Source: Microvirga ossetica (GTDB taxonomy: Bacteria > Pseudomonadota > Alphaproteobacteria > Rhizobiales > Beijerinckiaceae). From it: a DNA stretch of 64,000 bases. The notes under the pieces were generated by a model, which was given only the letters and a program-made list of their open reading frames with translations, did not search any database and had not been told where the DNA came from. The position numbers and the translations under genes are program-made. The DNA lies in NCBI RefSeq assembly GCF_002741015.1, contig NZ_CP016616.1:4483501-4547500 (forward strand), given 5' to 3'. The stretch's first letter is position 1; each line of letters begins with the position of its first letter. Shown one piece after another: positions 50,887-60,398 of the stretch.

Positions 50887-52425
50887 ATGCCAACCCAGAG
50901 ATTGTCGATGCGCCGGATCCGAGAAGTACTTCGTTTAAGACATGTCCAAGGCCTGACCGAGCGCGTCATCGCGCGCACGCTGGGGATCAGCAATGGCGTC
51001 GTTCATGGCTACCTGCGCCGCGCCCGTCTGGCAGGGCTGAGCTGGCCGCTGCCGGACGGGCTCGATGACGACGCGCTCGAACTCCTGCTGTTTCCGGCAC
51101 CATCCTCGGCTCAGACCGATCGGCGCCCGGTCCCCGACTGGGTTTATGTCGAGAAGGAGCTGCGCCGGCGTGGCGTGACGCGCGTGCTGCTCTGGGAGGA
51201 ATATCGCGCCGCCCATCCCGATGGCTTCGGCTACACCTGGTTCTGCACCACCTACGAGGCCTGGAAGGGGCGCGTTCGCCCAACAATGCGCCAGACCCAC
51301 AGGGGCGGCGAGAAGGTGTTTGTCGATTTTGCCGGCGACACCATCGACGTCTTCGATCCGCTGACCGGCCAAGCCCATCCCATGAAGCTGTTCGTCGCCG
51401 CCATGGGCGCCTCCAACTACACCTATGCCGAGGCCTGCGCGAGCGAGAGCCTGCCGGACTGGATTGCCGTGCACGCCAACCTGTTTGCCTTCCTGGGCGG
51501 GGTTCCGAAGTTCGTGATCTGCGACAACCTCAAGGCGGCGGTGACCAATCCCGACCGCTACGATCCCGGCCTCAACCGCACCTATGCCGAGATGGCCGGC
51601 CATTACGGCACCGCCATTCTCGCGGCGCGGCCGAGACGCCCGAAGGATAAGGCCAAAGTTGAGGTCGCGGTCCAAATCGCCCAGCGCTGGATCCTGGCCC
51701 GGCTGCGCAACCATCGCTTCTTCGCGCTCGCCGAGCTCAATCGCGCCATTCGCAGCCTGGTCGTCGAACTCAACGCCCGCCAGATGCGCGGCTTCGGCTC
51801 CAGCCGGGCCGAACTCTTTGCCGAGATCGACCGGCCCCGGCTGGGAGCGCTGCCAGACGAGCCCTACGTCTTCGCCCGCTGGAAGCGCTGCCGCGTCGCG
51901 CCGGACTACCATGTCGAGGTCGACGGCCACTGGTACTCCGTGCCCTACCGCCTGATCCGGGAACTCGTCGATGTGCGCCTTGCCGGTGCGACGGTCGAGA
52001 TCTTCCACAAGGGCCAGCGGGTCGCCAGCCATGCCCGGGCGCCGAACCGGCGCGGCCACACCACCGTTGCCGAGCATATGCCGAGCGCCCATCGCCGCCA
52101 CGGCCAGTGGACCCCACGAGGCCTGATCGCCGCCGGTGAACGGATTGGGCCCTCCGTCGCGGCTTTCTTCGAGGCGGTGATCGCCGACCGTCCACATCCC
52201 GAGCAGGGCTTCCGCACCTGCCTCGGCATCCTGTCGCTGGCCAGGAGCTATGGCGACACCCGCGTCGAGGCCGCCTGCCGGCGCGGCCTCCTCATCAAGG
52301 CACGCTCCGTCGCCTCGATCCGGTCGATTCTCAAGAATGGCCTCGACCGCGCCGTCGTTGACGAGACGCCCGACCACGAACCCCTGCGCCACGGCAACAT
52401 CCGCGGCCAGGGTTACTTCCACTGA
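50887..52425 (+). CDS. istA: IS21 transposase IstA
   Basis: This 512-aa DDE transposase has an N-terminal HTH (GLTERVIARTLGISNGVVHG), the DDE/RNase-H core with Asp in KVFVDFAGDTIDVFD, Asp in FVICDNLKAAVTNPDRYDP and Glu in DKAKVEVAVQIAQRW, and a C-terminal Mu-type beta-barrel (VEVDGHWYSVPYRL). AGGAGG lies before the ATG. The whole reading frame is intact. Confidence 0.93.
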   Translation: MPTQRLSMRRIREVLRLRHVQGLTERVIARTLGISNGVVHGYLRRARLAGLSWPLPDGLDDDALELLLFPAPSSAQTDRRPVPDWVYVEKELRRRGVTRVLLWEEYRAAHPDGFGYTWFCTTYEAWKGRVRPTMRQTHRGGEKVFVDFAGDTIDVFDPLTGQAHPMKLFVAAMGASNYTYAEACASESLPDWIAVHANLFAFLGGVPKFVICDNLKAAVTNPDRYDPGLNRTYAEMAGHYGTAILAARPRRPKDKAKVEVAVQIAQRWILARLRNHRFFALAELNRAIRSLVVELNARQMRGFGSSRAELFAEIDRPRLGALPDEPYVFARWKRCRVAPDYHVEVDGHWYSVPYRLIRELVDVRLAGATVEIFHKGQRVASHARAPNRRGHTTVAEHMPSAHRRHGQWTPRGLIAAGERIGPSVAAFFEAVIADRPHPEQGFRTCLGILSLARSYGDTRVEAACRRGLLIKARSVASIRSILKNGLDRAVVDETPDHEPLRHGNIRGQGYFH

Positions 52426-52443
52426 ACCCAGGAGACCCAACCG

Positions 52444-53205
52444 ATGCTGACCCATCCCACCCATGAGCGCCTGATCGCGCTTGGCCTGACCGGCATGGCC
52501 AAAGCCTTCGAGGAGCAGCGACGATTGCCCGATCTCGACGCTCTGTCCTTTGAGGAGCGCATCGGGCTGTTGGTCGACCGCGAAGCGGCCGAGCGCGACA
52601 CCAAGCGTCTCACCGCGCGGCTCAAGTTCGCGGCGCTGCGCCAGAACGCCTGCGTCGAGGACGTCGATTGGCGAACCCCGCGCGGCATCGATCGCGCGGT
52701 CTTTGCCCGGCTGGTTGTTGGCGACTGGATCGACCGGCATGAGAATGTGCTGATTACAGGGGCGGCCGGCCTCGGCAAGAGCTGGATCGCCTGCGCGCTC
52801 GGCCACAAGGCCTGCCGGGATAACCGCTCGGTGCTCTACCACCGCGTGCCGCGCCTGTTCGAGGCATTGGCGCTCGCGCGCGGCGACGGGCGCTATGGCC
52901 GCCTGCTCAAGGCCCTCGGTCGCGTACAGGTGCTGATCCTCGATGATTGGGGCTTGTCAGTGCTCACCGGGTCCGAGCGGCGCGATCTCCTGGAAATCCT
53001 CGACGATCGTCACGGCCGCTCATCGACCATCGTCACGAGCCAGGTTCCCGTGGACGCATGGCATGACCTGATTGGGGATCCCACTCTTGGAGACGCAATC
53101 TTGGATCGTCTTGTTCACAATGCCCACCGCCTTCAACTCGCCGGAGAAAGCATGAGAAAGCAGAACGCCAGAGCCCGCCCTCTTGACGGCGACCAAATCT
53201 CCTGA
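52444..53205 (+). CDS. istB: IS21 helper ATPase IstB
   Basis: This 253-aa AAA+ ATPase is related to DnaC/DnaA and assists IstA in target choice. Walker A is LITGAAGLGKSW and Walker B is VLILDDWG; the N-terminal IstB helices (RLIALGLTGMAKAFEEQ) are present. It lies 18 bases after istA. Confidence 0.93.
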   Translation: MLTHPTHERLIALGLTGMAKAFEEQRRLPDLDALSFEERIGLLVDREAAERDTKRLTARLKFAALRQNACVEDVDWRTPRGIDRAVFARLVVGDWIDRHENVLITGAAGLGKSWIACALGHKACRDNRSVLYHRVPRLFEALALARGDGRYGRLLKALGRVQVLILDDWGLSVLTGSERRDLLEILDDRHGRSSTIVTSQVPVDAWHDLIGDPTLGDAILDRLVHNAHRLQLAGESMRKQNARARPLDGDQIS

Positions 53206-53302
53206 CTCCATCACCCCATCGGTCGACGCGACCGCTCATGATCGCGTGAAATGCCTGCTCACGATCCCACGAAATGAGCGCTCACGATCCGCGAGATGCG
53301 CA

Positions 53303-55055
53303 CTCTCAAGTCGTAGACACTATCGGAATAGGTCTGCTTGACCGGATCCCAGATTGTGCTGGAGAAAAGCTGGAGAGCATCAGAACCGGCTCCACCGTCG
53401 AGCACGTCACCGGTACCCAGCTTGGCCGGGTTCTGCTGTACAGAAAAGATGTCGCTGCCGTTGCTGCCGGAGACGGTCTCGGCTCCGGTCGACAGATAGA
53501 CGGTGAAGCCCACCGTGGTCGGGAACTCCGGGGGGACAGTGGTGCCGTCGTTCAGCACGACCTTCAGGTTCTGTCCATCGCGCAGGTAAAGCTGGGCCGG
53601 GCTCTGCGAGGCATTCGTCAGCTGGACCTCTTCAAAGCCTGCGAACTGTCCCAGCCCGTTCAGGTCGAACTGTCCGGCCCCACTCAGCTTGAGAACATCA
53701 TACCCCGCGCCGCCATCAAGAGAGTCAGCAGGTACATCTGGGGCCATCTGAGGCCTGGCATTCAGGGTCCCAGCCGTTGCGTTAACAATGGTGTCTTCAT
53801 CCGACGGAGAGAGAACATCAATGCCGGTGGTGAGCACACCTCCAGTCACCGAGTTAGTCGGCTCAGTGATCGTCCCGACTGCGGCAGACGGAAATCCGAT
53901 TGTATATCCAGGTCCGCTTGCAACGGAGAGAGTAAAACTCTCATTTCTCTCAAACTGATCATCGAGATTTGCCGCAATTTTGATAACGGCAGTTGCTGAA
54001 CCCGCTGCAAACGTCACAGTTTGAGGTGCAGAGAAGTCAATTCCAGATGTCGCACCAGACATCTGCGCATTGATTGAAAGAGCTACTGTCAGCGCGTCGG
54101 CGAGATCGCCGCTGCGGGTTAGCGTAAACTCAAGGAAAGTGCCTTCTTCTACCAGTCCGGAGGGCCCCATGATCGTCACGATGGATATGGGCTCTGCCCC
54201 CGGATGGGAGCCGTCCGGTGCGTAGCTTGGTTCGAAGTTGTCAGCGGTGAAGCTGGTCGTCGAGGTGTTGCGGAAGGTGGCCAATGTCGCCCAGACAGGG
54301 GTCGCGCCAATGCCATCGCTGACGTATTCGAGCACCGTGTTGGCACCCACCTGCACCAGCCGCAGGTGTCCGGTCGCAAACGGGTTCGTGCTGCCATCCC
54401 AGTTCTGCAGCCGGCTGTTGAGGAAGCTGCCGAACTGCAGCGTATCGCCGCCCGCACCAGCCGTGAAGTCGGTCACCTCAAGGGTTGCAGACGCGTAGGA
54501 CGCGAACTCGATCGTGTCACGGCCGGCACCGGTCGTGATGGAGATCTGCGGAACTGTTTCGGTCTCAGTGCCTGTGACCGGGTCGTAGTTATAGTTGGCT
54601 TCGGTGGAGATCCGGACGGTGTCATTCCCGGCACCCAGGTTGAGCACGGCCGACTTGAGCGAGCCGTTCAGCTCTACCACGTCCCGGTCGTCGCCACCTG
54701 TCACTCGCACGCTGTCCTTTGCACCGCCGGAGTATTGGACATAGTTCTCGCCAGGGACCCCCTCGATCGCCTCGGCCGAGCCGGTCTCGATCTGAACCAG
54801 TGTCTCGACCGCGCTGTTGCGCGCTACATCGATGTTGTCGCTGCCTGCGCCGCCGCGGAAGATATCCGCTCCTGAACCAGGATTGCTCGCGCTATAGCTG
54901 GAGGACATAATGAAGTCATTGCCGGCGCCGCCGTCGACAACGTCGTCACCCGCTCCGTCATAGATGTCGTCAGAGCCGTCACCGCCGTTGATGGTATCGT
55001 TGCCCGCACCACCCTTGAGAACATCGTTACCTGATGTGCCTGTGACCAATGTCAT
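53303..55055 (-). pseudogene. N-terminal part of RTX/cadherin-like adhesin cut by IS21 element
   Basis: The 5' portion encodes about 583 residues before the insertion and then runs into IS DNA (14 foreign residues, stop at 53259). It starts MTLVTGTSGNDVLKGGAGND with RTX repeats, followed by beta-rich segments, a Calx-beta-like domain (LVEEGTFLEFTLTRSGDLAD) and more GGAG-type units. GGGGG lies before the ATG at 55055. The restored gene (48377-55055 minus 2572 bp) is 1373 codons. If expressed, the truncated product would lack the secretion signal and stay inside. Confidence 0.85.
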
Positions 55056-55141
55056 TTTAGCCCCCAATTCACTGCTTCTTAGTTGCTCGAGTTCTTAGCT
55101 CGACTTTGGCCAATTTCGCGGGCCAGTAGGCCACCTGCGGG

Positions 55142-55801
55142 TCAGTCCGGATCGGCAAATCTCACAAGGCTCATGAGCGCGTCCATTACGGCAATCCGAT
55201 AGATTGCGGTAGCAAACCGGCGATCATTGGCAATTGCGTCGGCATCGCCATGCACGCGCTCCAGCATGGTGTCGAACACCTCCTCCATCATCTCCACATC
55301 CACCGGCACGACAACCCCACACGTCATCGCAAAGGCCTCCGGAGTACTCAGCCGCATCGCCAGCGATGTGCCAGGATGAGCCGTCTGCTCCAGATGCTCA
55401 TCGACCAGCCAAACCTCTTCCTGGCGCATGAGATCCAGCACCACCAAGCCGGCCGTCTCGTGGCGACGCTCAACCCGCCAGACCGAGAAGCGGGCCCGCA
55501 GCAGAGCCTGCAGCATCACGTCCTCATCCGAGCCGGGCACCACGACAGCGTTGCGGGTATAGCGGTCCATCCCGCGCGAGCGGCCCGGCGGGGCGGTGTA
55601 GAGAGCCAGGTCGTAGGCCAACGTCACCTCGTCCAGGCTCTCGGCCACCAGCATCTTGCCAGCCGTGAGCCCCAGCCGGCGCGCCTGCTCCATCAGGGCC
55701 GAATCCGGTACGCAGCGAAGAGCCTCGTTGTGATGGTGGGTGCTGATCGCGCGGAGATGACGATAGCGCGTCAGGATCTCGGTCCGACCCATTTCGGCCA
55801 T
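55142..55801 (-). CDS. Passenger protein of the insertion element
   Basis: This 219-aa soluble protein begins MAEMGRTEILTRYRHLRAIS and ends MDALMSLVRFADPD. It has no membrane segment, HTH or catalytic motif I can name. GGGAGG lies 5 bases before the ATG at 55801, and the frame is divergent from the transposase. The open frame continues upstream antisense to the transposase, which I regard as chance. It could be a transposition regulator or cargo. Confidence 0.6.
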   Translation of the reverse strand: MAEMGRTEILTRYRHLRAISTHHHNEALRCVPDSALMEQARRLGLTAGKMLVAESLDEVTLAYDLALYTAPPGRSRGMDRYTRNAVVVPGSDEDVMLQALLRARFSVWRVERRHETAGLVVLDLMRQEEVWLVDEHLEQTAHPGTSLAMRLSTPEAFAMTCGVVVPVDVEMMEEVFDTMLERVHGDADAIANDRRFATAIYRIAVMDALMSLVRFADPD

Positions 55802-55846
55802 GGCGACCTCCCAGGCTCTTGAGCCTGATTGTGGGAGATCGTGGCC

Positions 55847-57202
55847 ATGCCCGTCCAGCCCCATGTTCCTGACCTCCTGTCCACCTGGCTGGCTCCGTTC
55901 CGGTCCGGCCTGACCGGACCAACCTTCCGCCATGCCCTTGTGCTCGTCCTGGGGGCTCTTCTCACCCCGGGCCGTCGCACCGTCACGGCCATGCTCACCG
56001 TTGTTGGCCTCGCCCGCACCCGCAGCTTCACGAACTATCACCGTGTGCTCAACCGCAACCAGTGGTCCAGCCGCGAGGTGGCGCGCCGTCTGCTCGGCCT
56101 GCTGGTGGCAGCTTTTGTGCCGACCGGGCCAGTGGTGATTGGCCTGGATGACACCCTTGAGCGTCGCTGGGGTGCCCGGATCAGGGCCCGTGGCATCTAC
56201 CGGGATCCGGTCCGCTCCTCCCATGGCCACTTCGTCAAAGCCTCGGGATTGCGCTGGCTGTCCATCATGATGCTCGCTCCCATCCCGTGGGCCGGTCGCG
56301 TGTGGGCCTTGCCCTTCCTGACGGTGCTGGCGCCCTCCGAGCGCTTCTCGCGTGAGCATCGCCAGCGTCACAAGGCGCTCACGGACTGGGCCCGACAAGC
56401 CCTTCTCCAGGTCGCCCGCTGGCTGCCGGACCGGCGCCTCGTGGCAGTGGCTGATCAGAGCTACGCGGCGATTGAGCTGCTGAACGCGGTTCGGCATCGC
56501 CTGTGCATGATCACGCGCCTGCGCCTGGATGCGCGCCTGTTCACGCCGGCTCCGCGCCGTCGGCCCGGAACCCGAGGACGCCCTCGCGTTGTTGGTCAAC
56601 GTCTTCCGAGCCTGGCCGAACGCCTGGCCAATCCCAAGACGGCGTGGCGGCAGGTTTGGGTCGACGGCTGGTACGGCGGTGGCGAACGCCTGATTGAGTT
56701 CATCTCGGGCACGGCGATCTGGCACCATCCCGGCAAGCACGTGCCGATCCGCTATGTTCTGGTGCGGGACGTGGCCGGCCTCCTCAAGCCACAGGCGTTT
56801 CTGTGTACGGACCTGCAAGCCGATCCTCTTGAGATCGTGCGCTGGTTCGTGCGGCGCTGGAGCACCGAGGTGACCTTTGCCGAGGCTCGCAGACACCTGG
56901 GGATGGAGACGCAACGCCAATGGTCGGACAAGGCGATCGCCCGCACGACACCAGCCCTGCTGGGGCTGTTCTCGCTGGTCAGTCTCTGGACCGCTGACCC
57001 CGCCATTCGGCGCTTGGCTCGCCCGCAGTGTGCCGCTTGGTACAATAAGCGCACCATCACCTTCAGCGATGCTCTGGCGGCCGTCCGACGCTCGCTCTGG
57101 GCCGCCGCAGTTTCTGATGCGTCACGCCGGCCCGCCAACATGACAAAAGGCCAAATCGATGTTCTGAAGCGATTGACGGCGACACTCTGCTATCCAGCAT
57201 AA
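55847..57202 (+). CDS. DDE superfamily transposase
   Basis: This 451-aa transposase has an RNase-H-like DDE core: Asp pair in VVIGLDDTLERRWGARI, Asp in VAVADQSYAAIELL, and Glu in WSTEVTFAEARRHLGMETQR. HRVLNRNQWSSREVARRLLG and GIYRDPVRSSHGHFVKASG are typical of the DDE_5-type transposases often grouped with IS701. ATG at 55847 with GGGAG 8 bases upstream is preferred to the TTG at 55829. The frame is intact. Confidence 0.85.
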   Translation: MPVQPHVPDLLSTWLAPFRSGLTGPTFRHALVLVLGALLTPGRRTVTAMLTVVGLARTRSFTNYHRVLNRNQWSSREVARRLLGLLVAAFVPTGPVVIGLDDTLERRWGARIRARGIYRDPVRSSHGHFVKASGLRWLSIMMLAPIPWAGRVWALPFLTVLAPSERFSREHRQRHKALTDWARQALLQVARWLPDRRLVAVADQSYAAIELLNAVRHRLCMITRLRLDARLFTPAPRRRPGTRGRPRVVGQRLPSLAERLANPKTAWRQVWVDGWYGGGERLIEFISGTAIWHHPGKHVPIRYVLVRDVAGLLKPQAFLCTDLQADPLEIVRWFVRRWSTEVTFAEARRHLGMETQRQWSDKAIARTTPALLGLFSLVSLWTADPAIRRLARPQCAAWYNKRTITFSDALAAVRRSLWAAAVSDASRRPANMTKGQIDVLKRLTATLCYPA

Positions 57203-57221
57203 ATGGCCAAAGTCGAGCTTA

Positions 57222-57871
57222 GATCACGTAGTGAAAGGTGTGAATTGCTTTAAGCAGCCAATTTGTTGGTCAATGCAGGCAATTCTCGACAATGATCTTT
57301 TTTCCGGCGATTGTTGTTTCTATGTAACATGTCCTAGACACAAACTCATTCACCCCAACAGACATTGACAGCCCCATAATGCGCGCATCTCGATGGTGAC
57401 CTCCAACGCGATGCCGGGGCAGTTCATGGTCGGATTAAGTCGGAAGACGATTGGTCGATGACGAGAGGTCATGTTGTCCTCACCAAAGCACAACCACTGA
57501 TAAACTGCGATGGATGTACCATGGGCTAATGCGTTGTGTCTGTGTCCATCGCACGCAGGTTCGGGACTAGGAAGGTGGAACTGGCGACTTTGGCGCGGGT
57601 GCCAGCTCCAACTCCAGCGGTAGTGTCGGCGGCAATGCAGATGGCAACCCCCGTGGAAAAGGGCAGCGGCAAGGCTGACGGCGGCAAGGGCAACGACTCA
57701 TCCAACCCGGGCAACTCCAACAACGGCGACGGCTCCAATGGATGCCCCGGCCGGTGGAAGCAATTGTGGCAAGGCCAAGTAGCCCCTCAGGCTGCATTGG
57801 TCGTTTTGCGCCGGGACAATATCTCGTTCGTGTCATGATTGGCGTAGGCGCCGTTACCGAAGCAGCCTATA
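57222..57871. other. Gene-free stretch, possible coding remnant
   Basis: About 650 bases with no convincing gene. One 100-aa plus-strand frame (57536-57838) holds a Gly/Asn/Ser-rich tract (GKADGGKGNDSSNPGNSNNG) but has no ribosome site, and the Gly-rich sense changes frame, so it may be a decayed exported protein. Confidence 0.35.
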
Positions 57872-58913
57872 TCACGTGACGACCAGATCGGCGGATCTCA
57901 GTTCGCGAGGCGACTTCCCCGTCCAGCGACGGCAGGCGTGACTAAACGAACTTGGCTCCTCGAAGCCGAGAAGCCACGCGATCTTTGAGATTGGTATGGT
58001 CTCCTCCTCGAGATAGCGGATGGCAAGGCTCGACCGGAGCTGTTTTAGAACCTCGTTGAATGTCGTGCCCTACTCCCGAGCCGCCGGGCTAGTGTGCGTT
58101 CGCTTATTCCAAGTTGTCTCGCGACCACCTCGGCGCGGGCGGTGCCATGCGGAAGAAGCGGCGTTACCGCATTCTCAACCCTCACCCGCAGCGCGCTGAC
58201 ATTGCTCCCTCGCGCGTTTAATGTGTCCTCGCAAACCCTGCTCAGTATCTTGTTGAGCCGATGATCGGCCTCTACCAAGGGCATCTCCGCCGAGCCCTCC
58301 GGGAAAACGATCTCGTCGACGTCGCTGCCAAACTCGACTTCGGTACCAAGAAAGCGGTCGTAGTCAGCCATACCCTTTGATCGCACATGGACCATCGAGA
58401 CGCGCGTCGGGGCGAAGTTTCTTCCCGTGAGCAGGCGACACATGCGCACTACCCCGAGAATGCAGAACTCGATCTGACGCCGATCGGTGTGCCGGGCAAC
58501 ACCTGAATAGCGCAGACGCTGAATGAGCGTGCGCGCCTCCCGATATTCGAAGACGACGGCCTTGTTTGCAATGAGGCTGTAGCGCTCGACACGCCTCAGA
58601 GCGTCCCCAGAGTCTCCGAGGATGCCAAGACGTAGTACAGCAATCCTAGATCCTTAAAGTCGACCTCCCTCGCGAGCGTAAGTCCGAGAAAATCATCCGC
58701 GAGCGCCTCAGACGCAGCCTCGAGGAAGGCAACCTGCGCCTGAGCGCTGATACGCTGCTCCACATCCGCGATCTGCGTCCTCGTAACCCCTGTCCGGGAC
58801 ATAAGCGGCTCGAGCTTGACGCCAGCCCGTTGAAGTCGTGCAAAGGCTAGGCGGGTTAATCCGGCCTGAACGGTTGGTAGACCGGCGAGCCGTTTAATTG
58901 AGGTTCGCTTCAT
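57872..58913 (-). pseudogene. AraC-family regulator broken by two frameshifts
   Basis: Three pieces in different frames read as one AraC-type regulator of about 345 aa. 58913-58600 gives the N-terminal arabinose-binding-type domain (TVQAGLTRLAFARLQRAGVK). After a shift near 58600, GDALRRVERYSLIANKAV continues to GISERTLARRL. After a second shift near 58070, TFNEVLKQLRSSLAIRYLEE and ISKIAWLLGFEEPSSFSHA complete the two-HTH AraC domain, ending at 57872. The match across all three frames is convincing and the gene should be inactive. Confidence 0.8.
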
Positions 58914-59135
58914 CCAGCCGCTCGTGGAATTTAGCTTAGACTAACAAGAACTTGTTCCCAACACAACTTGGGGTGCTGGCTAAAAGGACTTTCGTCAGAA
59001 CCGCCGGAAAACTTGTCCTCGCGTTCGCTGTAGCTGCGCAATCCCTTTCGGGACGACCTCGTCGCATTTTGGACCGACCTGTATACTCTTCAGCCCGGGC
59101 ATGCCCACACATGAGCCGAGAGGAGGATGAACAGG

Positions 59136-59786
59136 ATGTCGGACGAAAGGCTTGTGGAGTGGCTCAAGAAAGACCTGCACAAGAGTGAGCATGGTCCCTC
59201 CGATGAGTCTCTGACCGAACTGGTCAACGACGCCAAACGCCTGATCAAGCTGTACCTGGAGCGCCCCACGAGACTTCGTCCCTCGGCGGTCACTCGTGAG
59301 CTGAATGCACTCGCAAGAGGTTTTGAGAAAGCGACAAAGGCTGCCGAGAAGCTCGGGAACCAGGGCCTCCTGATGATCGTCGCCATGTCAGAGGTCAATC
59401 AGGATTCCGGCGACCTCGATATGCGACCGCACATTCTGTATCTGCAGCGCATGGCGTATTTGAGCCGCAAAGCCGCAGAAGTTTCCCAGCAGCACAGCCG
59501 GTCCGCTCGAGACCATAAGGGAGGTCCGACCCCGACGCAGGAGCTGCGCGAGCTGGTATCGGCGCTGATGCTGACCTATCAGGAGGTGCTTGGTATCAGG
59601 CCCATCCACACGGTGGACAAAATCTCCTTTCTCGCCGAGCGTGGTTTTACCGGCTTCGTCAAGGAGGCCCTTCGCCTTTATGCCCCCGAGGGGGTCGTGT
59701 TCGAGGGGCGGCTGATCGACAAGGTGGTCGAGGAGAAGCTCCCGATCCGCGACCTCAAGTACTTCGACCCGCCGCTACTTCCGTGA
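59136..59786 (+). CDS. Hypothetical protein in the recombinase module
   Basis: This 216-aa, mostly helical, charged soluble protein begins MSDERLVEWLKKDLHKSEHG and ends LPIRDLKYFDPPLLP. AGGAGG lies 7 bases before this ATG; the ATG at 59127 sits directly on the ribosome site and is less likely. No family is recognised. It lies upstream of the HTH and recombinase genes on the same strand and may belong to the same mobile module. Confidence 0.65.
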   Translation: MSDERLVEWLKKDLHKSEHGPSDESLTELVNDAKRLIKLYLERPTRLRPSAVTRELNALARGFEKATKAAEKLGNQGLLMIVAMSEVNQDSGDLDMRPHILYLQRMAYLSRKAAEVSQQHSRSARDHKGGPTPTQELRELVSALMLTYQEVLGIRPIHTVDKISFLAERGFTGFVKEALRLYAPEGVVFEGRLIDKVVEEKLPIRDLKYFDPPLLP

Positions 59787-59867
59787 GGGGCGCGCAAATA
59801 CCGGTGAGTTAGGGAGTTCGAACAAAAGCACTTCCGTCATCATCATGCTGCCCATTGGAGGTCACCA

Positions 59868-60062
59868 GTGGGCAAGACGGCGAAGCGTGAACCAGCAACT
59901 CCCAGGCATGAGGAGCCGGCAGATTCGCCGGCTTCGCTGGTCGCGTTCGCTCGGTTGCTGGCCCGGCACGCAGCCCTTGAAGCGTTCGCAATCGCCCAAA
60001 CTGCGCCTGCCTCCGAGCCCGATCACCCCGAACCGGAGGATACCCGTGAAGCCGACGTCTGA
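59868..60062 (+). CDS. Short Ala/Glu-rich protein before the HTH gene
   Basis: The 64-aa frame starts at GTG 59868 with GGAGGT 5-6 bases upstream. It is acidic at the end (PDHPEPEDTREADV) with a central Ala-rich helix. It overlaps the HTH gene by 17 bases, so translation may be coupled. The function is unknown. Confidence 0.5.
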   Translation: MGKTAKREPATPRHEEPADSPASLVAFARLLARHAALEAFAIAQTAPASEPDHPEPEDTREADV

Positions 60063-60225
60063 GCCCCTTCTCACTTTGCAGGATCTCGCTGCCCGCTGGC
60101 AGGTCAGCCTGAAGTCCGTGCGCCGCATCATCGCCCGTGGCGAACTCAAGGTGCACCGCATCGGTCACCAGATCCGCATTTCACCGGAGGATGCGATCAC
60201 CTACGAGAAGCTCCACCGCGGCTAA
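60046..60225 (+). CDS. Excisionase-like HTH protein
   Basis: This 59-aa DNA-binding protein of the MerR/Xis small HTH type has LTLQDLAARWQVSLKSVRRI and GELKVHRIGHQIRISPEDA, the winged-helix pattern of helix_turn_helix_17 excisionases. The start is GTG 60046 with CGGAGG 6 bases upstream. Lying just before two tyrosine recombinases, it is likely their directionality factor or regulator. Confidence 0.72.
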   Translation: MKPTSEPLLTLQDLAARWQVSLKSVRRIIARGELKVHRIGHQIRISPEDAITYEKLHRG

Positions 60226-60398
60226 TCGCGCTGAGCATGTCTGACCACCATAGTCCAGCAGTGCCAATGGCTTACAGGCTGTCGGGAGATCGTTCCCGTC
60301 TGAACGCCGTAGGACCAGAAAGCTGCTATTTCCCGAATTGCCCCTCCTGTCCGCTCCTGTCCTCCCGAGGCCAGGGCTGACCACGCGAGACGATCCCG

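Larger units (their letters stand above)
50738..53302 (+). mobile_element. IS21-family insertion sequence
   Basis: The element is 2565 bp, begins TGCGTG and ends ATGCGCA (TG...CA tips), and is flanked by a 7-bp target duplication CTCTCAA (50731-50737 and 53303-53309). Both ends carry repeated GATCGTGAGC-type words: three spaced copies at the left (50754-50797) and three inverted copies at the right (53232-53290), typical IstA-binding repeats. It encodes IstA and IstB in tandem, both apparently intact, so it may still move. Confidence 0.92.
55098..57218 (+). mobile_element. DDE-transposase element with passenger gene (IS701-like)
   Basis: The element is 2121 bp with perfect 15-base terminal inverted repeats GCTCGACTTTGGCCA...TGGCCAAAGTCGAGC, flanked by TTA on both sides (55095-55097 and 57219-57221; a 4-bp TTAG reading with one shifted repeat base is possible). 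It carries the transposase gene rightward and a 219-aa passenger gene leftward, starting from a 45-bp shared region. It lies 42 bp upstream of the RTX adhesin start, so it cuts that gene from its promoter. Confidence 0.85.

Noticed and set aside
50935..52842. 635-aa minus-strand frame opposite istA/istB
   Set aside because: It spans two real transposition genes antisense and has no motif or ribosome site.
57536..57838. 100-aa Gly/Asn-rich plus-strand frame
   Set aside because: No ribosome site and no consistent frame for the repeat; listed only as a possible remnant.
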